NCBI RefSeq assembly: GCF_008831285.2
Contig: NC_045148.1
Span: 1,800,001-1,864,000 of the forward strand
Source of the DNA: Nymphaea colorata
Lineage: Eukaryota; Streptophyta; Magnoliopsida; Nymphaeales; Nymphaeaceae
Direction: 5' to 3'
DNA: 64,000 bases
The position numbers and the translations under genes are program-made. Positions 9,908 through 22,072 of this stretch are shown here, in pieces (position 1 is the stretch's first letter; every line of letters begins with the position of its first letter). The notes under the pieces are model-generated. The model had not been told where the DNA came from and did no database searches. It saw only the letters and a program-made list of their open reading frames with translations.

Positions 9908-12900
9908 TGGTGGGAACCCGGCTAGGACTGCCTAAGCTCGCTGCCGAATGCCGAACTCCCTTCCCAAGATCTCTTGGGGCAGGCTCCGAATAGGCTAAGT
10001 ATTAAGAAGACTTTACACTCTTTCCCTGCCGGACAGCAACCCCGGCTTAATTTCCCAAGTTAGGACAGAATTACAAGAGTGTTTCCCGAACCCAAATAGC
10101 CAATCCTACTACAAGAATGCTAAGGGGCTCAAGGCTTAATACAACCGCGACGATACAACTTAAACGCTCACCTCACTCAACCACATTCACATCCAAGCAT
10201 TCATCAAAAACATACATGCCTAAGCGCACAAACCACACCCTCAACCCCTAGGTGGCCCAGCCGCAAGGAGGTGTGTCGTCGGCTGAACGAGCCTCCGAGG
10301 ACCTCACTATGCCGCACGCCGTGTAGGCGGGTTTGTAAGCAAGAACACCCTCCCCGTGCTATAGTGGGACAGGGTACAAACCTCCTCGGAGCTAGTCCGA
10401 GCTATCCACCGAGGCTGGAAAACCAGAAACTAAGCCTCGGTACTCAGCAAATGCCTCCTCGCCCAAGCTGGACAGCAAGCTCCACGACCCCAACTCACCG
10501 GTCGCTTGATGGCTCACGGTTCACCTCAGCAACAAGGGAAGCACGGATTACTGTTACAGCAAAACAGTAATCGAACAACAGAGCCAAAGTATGAAATGTC
10601 TCACAAGATGCGATCTAAACCCCTCTTTGTATTCTGTTAAGGGGGAAGCAGGCGTCGAACTGGTGTCGACGAGCACCCTTCAACTCCAAGGTTGCGGCTC
10701 ACGGACTGTTGCAGTCTATGCTAACAGGTTGCAGCCCATCCTCGTTGCAGCAGGGGTATGCTCCGCCAAAACAAGTGCAAGCACGATCAAATCCAGGATA
10801 TAATCAAAGGAAAACAAGGGATTCAAGGAGCTGAAATCACCAGAGATACTCGTTTCCCCAATATCGAAGAAAACGAGATCGGGGTAGCGTCGAGGCTTGG
10901 CCTCTGTTCTGGAAAACGAAGAAGACAGGTTCAGGCGCTGGCAGAGAGTGGCCTCCAGTCTAAAATTCGTATAAAATCACAGGAGTCTCCAAAAATCCCC
11001 AAACTTGGTCAGCAACAAGTAGACATCCTCAGGAGTGGACGCTCCAAGTTTGAGCCAAATCCGACGAGTTTAAGGCCAGGTCGTTGAGCTCTGAAAATCG
11101 CGCACGTTCTGTCCTTCGTTCAGAAATGTATCAGGCGCAGAACAGCTTCAGGACTGCTGGAGAGGTCTTCGATGGAAAAATCATAACAATTCATAGACAC
11201 CTCCAAAAATCCTGAAATTTGGACTGTAGCAAGACCACTAGCCAAGGAGTAGACGCTCCAAATTTGAGCTGAATCTGAGCTGTCTAGACCCCAGTCGTTG
11301 ATCCCTTAAAGTCGCTGTAGTTCTGTCGCCTGTTTCAGGAAGAGCCGTCGTGCAGAAGAACAGCCACAGGTCTTCATATCGCCACTCCGCCTCAATGCGA
11401 TCAAATCAAGAGATGAAACCACTTGCAATCGACAGATAATTAAATTTGGAACAAGCTAAAGTCAATAGATCACCCGGTGATGCTGCATTCCCAATGTTCT
11501 AAGCGAATATTGGGTTACAGCCGCCTGTGGCGGAGAAACAGGGATGCTCGCCGCCGATTCCCGCCAGATTCAGACCGTCGCCTCCAGAAACGCCATCTAC
11601 AGTCCGATCGACGTCAAATTTGGTGGAGATGATCTCAGGTATGTTGGGAATCTAATGGCACCGGAATCGTGAAGATCCAACGGTTGGATCGCCGGAAATG
11701 TCGCCGGAAACAGGAACTGGTCGGCGGAATTGCGTGACAGAACCTACTCCGACTTCTCAAGCTCGTAACTCACTCAATACTGAACGGATTGACGCGATTC
11801 CACTTCCTATAGAAAGCTTGGTTCGGTGGGAAGCGAACAGTATCAAAATCCCCAAAAGTTATGGCCGATTGACCCTTCGATTTAAGCTCGGATTGAGACT
11901 GGCTGTGGTAGGCCTGTTTCAACCGAATGCTCAAAAAGAGGCTCGATCATCCTCCAAACGACCCCCAAATCCATTCTCCTTCGCTTCGATCCTTCTTCAG
12001 ATCATCCTCACGGATTCCAGAAGGATCCCACGGCATACAAACGAATTGGGAGGCGATTTACAGTCACTACAAGAGGAAATGACGCTGGAAAAACACACTT
12101 AGCTGTATTTCTGCTGAACGGACGATCAAATGCATCTCAGATCTTCACACCGCCGTGTAGGCATTGCGCGAAGGCTGGAGAATGCCTTCCGGATGGTGGA
12201 TGACGCCTCTCGACACCCCTGTGGCTGAGGAGTCCGCACGGCATTCACCTTTGCTTCTGCTCGGGTAGACGATGAAGAAGACAACCCGCCGGCTGCTTGC
12301 TTCGTTTCACCTCCTAGTAGAGAAAACCAGCGGAGGGTGTGGGATAATGTCGGGTTGCCAATCCGCCATTGATGAATCTGAGGAGGCTGGAGAAGAACCT
12401 CAGATGTTTCACACAGAAATGGGGAGGAAGAAGAAGATGGAGGCGCAAGAAACGCGCGGGTGAAGAGAAACCTGTTTCTATTAGAAACTTTGTCCAAAAA
12501 TCATTAACAACTTAGGGTTAACTTCACAAAGACACTATTTAAAGTGTAGCATGACTCGGTTCGGTCTATGTCTCGAACCGGGTCGGTACAAAACTGAAAC
12601 ATAACTAAAAATGAAACCGGTTCCTACTAAAAACGCTGGATTTGGATCGGGTCCTAAGACGGGATCCTGTCAAAACCGCTCCGACTGACCCGTAATGCTG
12701 TAATCACTCCGTCTCGGCCTGAAATGGTCGGCTTGGGGCTGAAAACTCCTCCAACTCAGTCTCGGTCCACTGGGCATGTGTGGCTAGGTCGGTCAGCTGG
12801 GCCCGGACAACTCCAGCTCACTGCATCGGCTAGCCTCCCTAAGAAAAATGTTGTCCTCGCTGGAATGACCTCCGTGCGTGATACCCTCGGAACAAGGATC

Positions 12901-13414
12901 GGCCACCCGCCCGAGTGCTGCTGCTGCTAGTGGTGATGGTGGTGCCCGCTCGTTAGCCTCTCTAAGGTTTCCGCTGTGCACTCTGATAGCGTCCTCGCTC
13001 GCTACAACCTCACAATGCTCCAGGTGACCTCCAGCGTCGACGCTCTCCTGCGCACGGCACCCGTCTGCGTCCTCGATGCCCGGTAGTCGGCGATGTCCCT
13101 CGGCTGTGCGCTCGGCCGTGCCCCGGAGTTGTGCTGCGCCTGTGGCCGGCAGTGGCATGCCTCCGACGATTACCTGGTGTGACGTTAGGCCTTGTGTGGC
13201 GTTATTAGCGCTACAAGCTGCACCATTCACAGTTAGTAAAGCCTCTCTGCCCCTTACACTCAGTGGCCAAGTCTCACCCTTACCAAGTCTCTCATGCCCA
13301 TCTGGCGACAAAGGGTTCGCGCAGACAAGCTTAGCGCTATCGGCCTGTGGTAGTTGATGGGATTCGGCAGCAATCAAGGCTAGTCCCGGCCTAGTCCTAG
13401 GGAGTTCCGTATCA
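9908..13414 (-). repeat. 5' LTR of chromovirus
   Basis: This copy lies upstream in the direction of transcription and near-perfectly matches 1537-5043. The integrase-tail open frame is present here too (12793-13425, minus), without the upstream integrase. This is the LTR that would supply the promoter, reading leftward. Confidence 0.95.
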
Positions 13415-13419
13415 GCATC
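13415..13419. repeat. Target site duplication of chromovirus, right copy (GCATC)
   Basis: Matches 1532-1536 exactly; it marks the right edge of the insertion. Confidence 0.92.
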
Positions 13420-15117
13420 AAACACTTGCTGCTAGAGTTGCACTCCGATGAAGGGCAAAAGGGTAATTTCATTAGTTGACTGATGGATGCCGGAGACTTG
13501 GTTCGCCACATTACATGGTTTATATAAATATACATATATAATTATTTATATATATATATATATATAAAGATAACGAAAAGGAGGTATATGTAAACAGTTG
13601 GAATTCGGATCGGGTTTAAACTTCACTTGGATGACTTAATTGGATTTTGGGGTAGGCTCGGACCCTGTTTTGGAGTCGAATGATACCACTGAACCGAACC
13701 GGGACCCGCGAGCCTCACGTCCTACTTGGACTCAAACCGGGTAGAAGTAGAACCAGAAACGGACCCGAGAGAAAAGGAACCGCTCCAATCGAGCTCTAGT
13801 CTAAGTAAATCACCATCTCCATACTCCATTCGTCTCGACCGGCCCTTCTTGCGCCGACCAACGGCCATTTCTCAGTTGCCCCACCGAGGGAAAAAAAAAA
13901 TATGCGAGCGAAAAACAGGGAAAAAATATTATTCGGAGTCCAAATGTTATCCCATATTGCTCGAAAGGACCTCGGCAGAAAACCCCACTCCAAGGAGCTG
14001 GTTGCGTCTTACGGCATAAGACATAAGAGGCGAAGAGAGGGTGGAATCCTTCCATCGTTCGTGAAAGGGGCGAAAGTAAGTAAGAAAATTGAATTATAGT
14101 TTCAAAATTTTGATTTGAAATTTAAATTTTTATACAGGTTAAACTAAAGTTTTCAAAAATCTATTGGTAAAACTTTCATTGTTTTTTTTAATTCGAGAGT
14201 TCAAATTTTACTCATAAATGGCTGGTTCTTAGTTAGAACGGCATTAAGTATGGTCCTTTCCTCTCGCCGACATGTTTATAAATTTGGTAAAGAAAACTTA
14301 AAGATATTCAGTTTAGTCAGATTCCACCCAAGAAAGAAAACGTGAAATCTCTAAAAGCATTTATATTTTGACACCCAAACAACAATTAGTTAGGTATATG
14401 GATGTGAAACAAAAAGTTACTTTGACATTTCCATGAAACTGGACGCCAACTTTAGTTAGTCGGGTTTGTGTCAGATCAAAGCTATTTACTTCTCGGCCTC
14501 AATAATCTGGGCAGTATTCCAAATGATTCAGTGTTCGGTATCTTTGTCATTCCTGGTTGTATCATTCTTTGGGCTTGAAAAGATTTTCAAAATCAAATGC
14601 ATGTGATTTAAGCAGTAGTTAGTTGTGGATTAAATTAATTTATCTTATACTAAGTTGTGGATTAAGTTAACTTGGTCCCCTCAATTTTTTTTTTAAATTA
14701 TAAATTTTAAAAATTTATTTACAAATTATTGTGGTTTATGTATGTTGTGTATTGTCCTTTATCGTGTTGTAATTTTTTGTGCGTGCAGTCGGCCCTATTT
14801 ATTTCTACCAGTGATTAGTAGGTGATTACCACGGAATCCATTCTTAAATTTTCCACTTAACCATAGTTAATCCAGCTGAGGCTTTCGCATGAAAATATTG
14901 GTGAGAAGTGAGTACTGAAATGCTTTTTCCTGAAATACAAGCTTTCATCAGAATATTACTAAAAAGCTGACTTGGTAGGAAAAGCTTCGAGGAGAAAAAA
15001 AAAAGGAAAGGAGAAAATTAAATAAGAAGGAATATGGAGTTAGATCCGTCGCCCACAGTCCCCACGCGCCTCTTTCTCTCTCTCTCTCTCTGAAGGAAGA
15101 AGGAGGAGAAATCGGCC
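13420..15117. other. Intergenic region upstream of the receptor kinase
   Basis: AT-rich, with a TA microsatellite (about 13547-13566) and a GC-richer patch (13620-14060) whose short open frames resemble nothing I know. The 3' part (about 14900-15117) is the presumed promoter and 5' UTR of the kinase gene and contains a CT run at 15071-15091, a common plant core-promoter or leader feature. Confidence 0.5.
15071..15091 (+). repeat. CT microsatellite in kinase leader
   Basis: An uninterrupted or nearly uninterrupted TC run about 30 bp before the start codon. Pyrimidine patches like this are common around plant transcription starts. Confidence 0.6.
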
Positions 15118-18100
15118 ATGGCGAGGCTTTCGCAGCTAAGCGTGCCGCTCCAAGTGGCGGCGGCAGCGGTCGCTGGCTTCGCCGGAGTCACGATCATCTT
15201 CCTTTTGCTCTTCTTCCTATGCTCCGGCAGGAAGAAGGCCGCCGGTTCCCGGAACCTGCAGGCGCAGTCGGCCTCGGAATTCAGCAGCATCGCCTACCTC
15301 GGGCGGTCCCTCCACCGGATATCGATGCCAGAGCTGATCGCCGCCACGAACAACTTCGATAACTCCGCCGTCGTCGGCGACGGGAGCTTCGGCCTCGTCT
15401 ACAAGGGCAAGCTCGCCGACGGCCAACTCGTCGCCGTTAAAAAGCTCAACACGGATGCTTTCCAGGTACTAGATCTAGATCTCCTCAGTCATTTTAACTG
15501 CATCCAGGCATTTAACCCGTTATTTTTGCCGCTATATTTTGGCCTTGCAAGCGAGTCCGTTTTTTTTCGATATTACATTAAAAATGGTCAATGACTCGAG
15601 GCGTTACTTACAAGCTATCGGCCAGTTGCCGACCTACATTTTATGCCTGCTTTCGTTTTTCATCTTCTCTTTTTGCCTGTTCTCAACGCGCCACCGCCTT
15701 TCTTTATTGACTCTTGCTGAATTTGGGCCATAGACGGGAAGAAAAATGAGCTGCGGAAAGCGGGAACCTGTTTCCCGCGCCCAAATCCTCGCGCTTATTG
15801 GCTTTCCTTTGACGCGCACTCGCTTTTAAAGGACTGGGCGATTTCACTGTGGGGCAAGAATAATCCACCCAAAATTGTGTCTCAATGAGCGTACACATTG
15901 ATACATCTCGCCAACTGAATCAAACGGGGTAAAATTTTCGCCTTTAAAAAATCTCTCATTCTAAATCCGCTTTACAAAGGCTTGTTTCTTGGTGTGCGGG
16001 CATGGTGTCCGTATAGCATGAGCTCAACGACATTCTGTCTAACATTTTTTTTGTTTCAAGAGATTCATAAAAACTGATTTCCCTGCCACAAAAATTGAGC
16101 ATCATGTTCTTAGAAATAAGTTTCCAATTCCTTTTCTGAAGCAATCTTTTCGAGATAAGTCATATTAGGCAAACATTTGCCAGCTGGCCCGTTTCCTGCA
16201 TACATACAAGCAAAGTTTTCTGGCTTAATGTGGAAAAATTCCTTTTTTGGCACCATCTATAGTATCTCGATAGACATGGATCAAAATTTTTGCTCGCTCT
16301 ACATCAATTACTTATTTCAGAAGGAAAAAAGTCACTGCATGGCAAAAAATAAAGAAAAAGGTCCGCTCTTGATGGCTTAAGAAAACATAAAAAGAAGTCA
16401 AGGCTAAGGTGTTTGACTCACAGAGAAAATTACACCAAATTTTTCGTGCTATCGGACGACTCTAACTTAATTACATGTTTTTTCTTGAAATTCCACTTTC
16501 GAGATTTTTTTTCTCCTATAACCAAAGTTAAGGTTCGCAGATTTCTTTGGGATTGCACTGAGACATAAGGATACATAAGGGGATCGAATACGAATCAAAT
16601 ATATTTTTAATTATATATTTGTTTTTTCTTATATTCTCATACTTTGGGGTTTGACCATGAACAAAGAAAAGTTATATCCGAATTTCTTTATATCCGAATT
16701 TGAATCTGAAATTCGATTTTACAATTTCAATTCCATCCAAATCTATTTTTTATATTAATATCCGAATCTGAATAGGTTTTGAACCTTGGCTGGTTTTCAA
16801 AATGCAAGAGCATTGAATATAGTTATATTTATTTAAAACTAAATCTGATTCAAAACTGAACAGATATTTATGCATATCTGAATCCAATCCAATGTCATTC
16901 CTTAATCCGATTTCTTAATCGAATGTTAAATTCTTTTTCATATTTGAATTTTTCAAAACGGTTTGATTGGATATTTATATCGGAAATATAAATCAGAGAT
17001 ATTGTGAGGATGTCAAAGGATGAGACTGCGTCAGAGACAGCCATGCATTATCCTATCGCCTATTGAGGTGTTGGATATTGGCCAATTTCATTTAGAGATG
17101 GATCAAATTTGAAAATAAACAAGGGAAAAGGGCATCTACATCTAAACAGATTTGGATATTCATGAAAATCGGATCTATATTAGATTCGGGAAGAAACACA
17201 CTATCGAACCATAAGATGATTTTCTTATCCTGCTAACTATCTGGATCCAAATTCAAGTCAAATTTCATATACTATCTGAATCAATAATATCCCTAGTATC
17301 CAAAATTCAATCGTTATTGTCGGATATAAGATCCATCTGTTTCAAAATCTAATCACATCTCTCATATCAAAATACGAGGGATTCAAACACACATTATTTT
17401 TCCAAATTAAGTTGGAGTCTGAAATTTATATCTTACATAAACGAATATGCACCTATGATTGGATTAAAAAAATGATGACTGTTAGGGATCTAAGAGCCTC
17501 CTGTCTGAGTTACCATGAGGTTTGGATCTTGTTTTGATCCATTCATTATCAGATTCTTTGATGTCAAACATGGATTAGGCTGGAGTGCTAGGTCTAAGTT
17601 GAATGAGTATTGGCACTCCTAGGAAGTCTGGGTGTGAATCTTTTCACTGCCCTTGGGGTGGCCTTACATGCAACAGTTTTTTGACATTCAGCTATGCTTT
17701 CTTTTTTCATAAACAAAGTAATTAGCATAACAACTGCGCACCCATCCTTTTGGTCTTTAAAAAGATAAGTTACCTTCAATTTTCTTTCTTGTGAAAAAGC
17801 TAGTTTGATCATTGACCGGGATAAAAGCAATGAACTTCAATTCGAAAAGTTCAAAACTACATTGATTTAGACGTCAATCTTTATAAATCTCTTTGATTTG
17901 ATTGTAAGATGATTTGCAATTCCCTTGCTGCTTATGCCAATAAATTGATTGCTCTTAACTATTAAAATGATTAAAACTCGGGCTTCGGCCTAACTTTGAT
18001 TATTCTCAATACCGGCATCCAGTATGAACCCTGTGACGAAGAAATGCAGAGACAAGAGTCTCTATCAGCCATATTATTTAATTAACCAATAAGCCCACAT

Positions 18101-18974
18101 CAGTTTTTGTCTACAGTCTTTTAATTATTTGAAATTTTTAAAAAAAAAAACATGACTTTTCTATTTTATCTTATAAATTAAGCGTCTAACCCGTTGACTC
18201 TGACTTGGTCTGCACATTGTAACTTGGCAGGGCCTCCGGGAATTTGAAGCCGAGATGGAAACACTGGGCAGAGTCAGCCATGAAAACATTGTCAAGATCC
18301 TCGGCTACTGCAAGTCCAGCGGTGACCGAATCCTTGTCTACGAATACGTCGCCAATGGCTGCCTCGACCAGTGGCTCCACGGCGATCCACCCACTCCAGT
18401 CTCTACCAGACTCACTTGGCCCATCAGGGTCAATCTCATCAGGGGTGTGGCGGCGGGGCTAGCCTACCTGCACGACGGCTGCCGGCCGAAGATCATACAC
18501 CGCGACATCAAGGCCAGCAACGTTCTTCTCGACGAGGAATTCCAAGCCCATATCGCCGATTTCGGCTTGGCTCGGAGGGTCGACAACCCGAGCCACTCCC
18601 ACGTCTCGACCCAAGTCGCCGGGACCATGGGCTACATGCCGCCGGAGTACAAGGACGGTCTCCGGGCTACGACGAAAGGCGACGTGTACAGCTTTGGAGT
18701 GCTCATGCTCGAAGTGGCCACGGGCAGGAGGCCCAACCTTGCAGTGGAGGAGAAGGAGAACGGAACGGTGAGGCAGGTCTGGCTCGTCGACTGGGCCCGT
18801 CAGCTGGTGGGTCAAGGCAGGGAGATGGAAGCCGTTGACCAGACTCTAACAGAGGATGGGCTCGAGCCACCTAGTGTCAAAGAGTTCTTCAGGATAGCCT
18901 GCTCGTGTATCACTGATAACCCTGGCGAGAGACCTCTAATGGCTGACGTTGTGTCTATGCTTGATCCTTTGTGA
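15118..18974 (+). CDS. Receptor-like Ser/Thr kinase without ectodomain
   Basis: Two exons, 15118-15465 and 18231-18974, joined in phase 0 by a 2765-bp GT-AG intron, encode 363 aa. A hydrophobic segment (about 9-36) followed by basic residues is a membrane anchor. A kinase domain follows: Gly-rich loop VGDGSFGLVYKG (86-97), the ATP-binding Lys 108, HRD (206-208, an RD kinase), DFG (226-228) and GYMPPEY (250-256). All catalytic residues are present. The kinase resembles those of LRR receptor kinases (PSKR/EMS1-like by general look), but there is no LRR or other extracellular domain upstream; the ATG directly precedes the membrane segment. It may signal with a partner receptor. The intron splits the domain just after the catalytic Lys. 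It is 2.8 kb, AT-rich, and contains repetitive CCGAATCTGAAT-like stretches (16560-17410) suggestive of an old transposon. The start is the first ATG after the CT-rich leader. Confidence 0.88.
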
Positions 18975-20706
18975 TCTAACGTGCCACTTCAGGCACCCTA
19001 TAGTCTCCATACAAAAGCATGTTTGATTGTATTTAGCAACTTCAACACGAAAATAATTAATCTAATAAAGAAGCAGTACGTTTATGAATATTAATGTATG
19101 GTCTGGGGATTTTGTGCTGGATCAAGTCAAGAGACGAGTCAGTTGGAACCAACTACGTCAAGCGCCTAGTTTCGGATACTGGTCCGGACCCGATACTGCC
19201 CAAAACTCTTTGGATCCAGAATTGCAAAAACTGCAAACCGGTTCCTGGATCTGCTCCACTCACATTTGGGTTGGTGGATGTTTGGTGCGCAGTAGGCAAA
19301 GCATGCAATCTTGACATACCATCTTCTTCCAAAGAACCAAATATAAAATTTGAAAGAATCACTTTCTGGTGGGATCACAGTTGGAACTGGGAAGAGCAGA
19401 CTAAATCAATGCCGGACTATGGTTAATTAGTTGTATAAATAGAAAAATAATTGCAAAGCCAGTGTGCAATCAGGACAAATGGACATATAATAGATGGTAC
19501 TTAAACATGGAGGCAGATACAAAATTACATAAACTGTTGATAGATATGTTATCAATTAAATAATTGAGAGTCAGATCAAATTTGGCAGTTTCAGCTAATT
19601 TCACATCTACCTTGCATGGTTGGTGCATTAATCAGTGTATATATGATGTAAACTGGATGCTCTTGAAACACTGTAGACGATCTCAGCATCGACACTTTGG
19701 CTTTAAAGACAAGACAGTTTTAATGGAGTACCAATTAACACTTAAGCATCTTTAAAATATATATACTAAAAATACTGCAGGTGAAGATAGAGATGTCAAC
19801 GGATTTGATTTGAATCAGATATACTCTTAACTTAGTATGTATTTTTGGACTTTTACATATTTATATTCAAATATAAATGAAGAAAATTAGTATCCAAATC
19901 CGGAAAAGTTTTTTTTTTTTTAAATTGGCATCTGAATCCGAATCCAAAAGTTGAATGGAATCTAGCTGACTTTCAAATACAAGGGTTGGTTTTAAGTATC
20001 AGGCGTTTCTAATGGCCTTCAATCGATTATGGAAATCTGCAACGAACAATGGACGAAGATTTGGGGAAAGTTTCATGACGATGTCAATTTTTGTGTTTTC
20101 TTTTCTTGATATTTACTGGTGATTTGAAAATTATTTTATTTGCACGGCCTGCCAACTTGAGTTTATAGTTTTGATGGGCTCGAGGTAAAATCTCAGAATT
20201 TTTTTTTGTAAAAAATATCCAGTAATAAGTGCTGCAGAGAATTAAATAAAGAAAATAATTAGAGACTTGGATACCAGCCTGCTTTGCTTTTCTGCAGTGG
20301 GGAGGGGTAACCTACAAAGCTATGACGGTAATAACAGCATTTTAGTAAAGTAATTAAATACCTGACAAACATCAGTAAGGTTTGACCAGTGGCAAAGAAC
20401 CTCTAAATGAAAATTAAATTAAAATTAAGAAAAAAAAATCAAGTCCTCAGGCAAAGGCAAAGGGACTTCATTTTCACTTCACATATTCTAAATTAATAAC
20501 AAAAAAATCATAAAATATTTTTTGTTCATATAAAAATTGAATAATGAATCAAAATTGAATAGTTAATCTTCTTAGAGCTGTCTAATCTATTATGATGAAA
20601 AACAAAAAAAAAAAAGTATGGATGTGGGTCATTTATTCTTAATTTATATTTTTTTTGTTTGTTTTCATCTTAGGCTACTCTATACGAAAGCGCTCTCTCT
20701 CTCTCA

Positions 20707-20738
<32 letters not shown>

Positions 20739-22072
20739 AGGTGATTCTCCCTTTGTTGATCGTTTTCCAATATTTCGGCTATAATTGCTTTGTTGAAACA
20801 AGCGATACCTTTTTTTTTTTTTAATTCAAGGGCCTATGGCCATCTGCCAAAAACTGTGTTGATTTTTCAATTCTTTTTCTGCTATAGACTTACTTTTGCT
20901 GCTGGAAACTGTCTTAAATTAACTGATATTTTAACTTGACTGCTGTCAGAAACAAATGGAGTCGGTATGCACCGGCCTCAATAATGTTTCAAACTGTCTT
21001 TTGATTTTTATTAAACATGCAGAGAAGAAGAAAAAGAGTGCAACTGCCATGACCAGGAGGTGCTTGGAAGTCACATCCATTGTTTTCTCTTTAAAACAAT
21101 AGACAAGCGTGTGTTCCAACCACTACCACTCTTAAGCTTCCTAATCCTACTCAAATCAACAAGAACTGAATCAATAACTAAAGCCACATTAGAACCTATG
21201 GATAGAAGTAATTCATAAAAAGCTAAAAGTGGATCAAATAGAAGAAAAAATATTTTTTTTTATCCAATTTGCTATACATCTAAAGCATGATTTCACTGTC
21301 TCTATACCTTCTCATTCAATACTCACTTTGAACCTTGAATGAGCAATAAAAAGAAGAAATTAAACCAGCCCAAGAGCTTGTGATTTTTTAGTGGAAAGAG
21401 ATCTTATCTGTTGTTTCTTCTGCATCTTTCAAAATAACTCACTACTTCTGCTCTCGACCTGCTTGGGACTTGTGTCATTGGTAGCACTAATGGTGCCATC
21501 GTTGGGATTCAGCTTCCTGCTGTCATTATTACAAAAAAATCAATCTCAAGAGCATCATTTTGTCGAATAAAAGGCATATTGAATACCACCGGACCCTGTC
21601 AAGCATCGATAGTGTTCAGAAATGGATCGTGCCCTCAGACTGGGGGAATATTGCTCCAATCATTTCCCGGAGTGAAAAGATAGAATATGGTTTCTCTAAA
21701 AGGAAAAAGTAGACATTTTCAGGGAAAAAACGGAAAAGCTATTGTGGTACAATCAATTATTCCGGGCGACGACATATTGCAGTATGTGGCCAGAGCCTGT
21801 GGTACTTATCTGTCGATGGGGACTCTTTCAACCAGGAAAATTTCAGTCGTTGCAAGTAAAACATGAGCGTCCAATTTTTATTTTTTATTTTATTTTTATT
21901 TTAGCATTCAATGGTTTTGTCCACCTAATCTGGCCTTTTTCTAGTGTGTACTGAAAGTTCTCCAGAATCAGTCAGAAATTACAGAGACAATATTTCAGGC
22001 AAGAACACGTATATAATCAGCTAGAAGGTTCCCCCCACCAGGAGAAGAGAAGACTCAAAGAGTGAAGAAGGG
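18975..22072. other. Intergenic region between kinase and RING-CH genes
   Basis: AT-rich with many homopolymer runs and an AT microsatellite (about 20707-20734). No open frame looks like a gene. Around 19786-19990 the sequence reads like a degenerate short transposon (GATGTCAAC start followed by AATCCGAATCC-type runs), similar in style to the kinase intron. The last about 100 bp before 22073 are purine-rich leader. Confidence 0.5.

Larger units (their letters stand above)
1537..13414 (-). mobile_element. Full-length Ty3/gypsy chromovirus LTR retrotransposon
   Basis: The 11.9-kb element lies on the minus strand. It has two 3507-bp LTRs at a constant offset of 8371 bp (TG...CA ends), a 5-bp target duplication, a primer-binding site for initiator-Met tRNA beside the 5' LTR, and a coding region reading gag, protease, reverse transcriptase, RNase H, integrase, chromodomain. 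The order RT-RNase H-integrase and the chromodomain place it among chromoviruses; I do not assign a clade. By eye the LTRs differ at six sites (1945/10316, 2228/10599, 2917/11288, 2936/11307, 3275/11646, 4755/13126), five of them transitions, with no indels. That is about 0.17% divergence, so the insertion is very recent. The element is structurally complete but carries an in-frame TAG, a changed reverse transcriptase motif and a missing integrase catalytic residue, so this copy is probably not autonomous. Confidence 0.95.

Noticed and set aside
12793-13425. 210-aa minus-strand open frame in the 5' LTR
   Set aside because: It is the LTR copy of the integrase tail, without the integrase; not a separate gene.
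18371-18838. 155-aa open frame overlapping kinase exon 2
   Set aside because: Out-of-frame shadow of the kinase coding sequence, open because of GC-rich codons.
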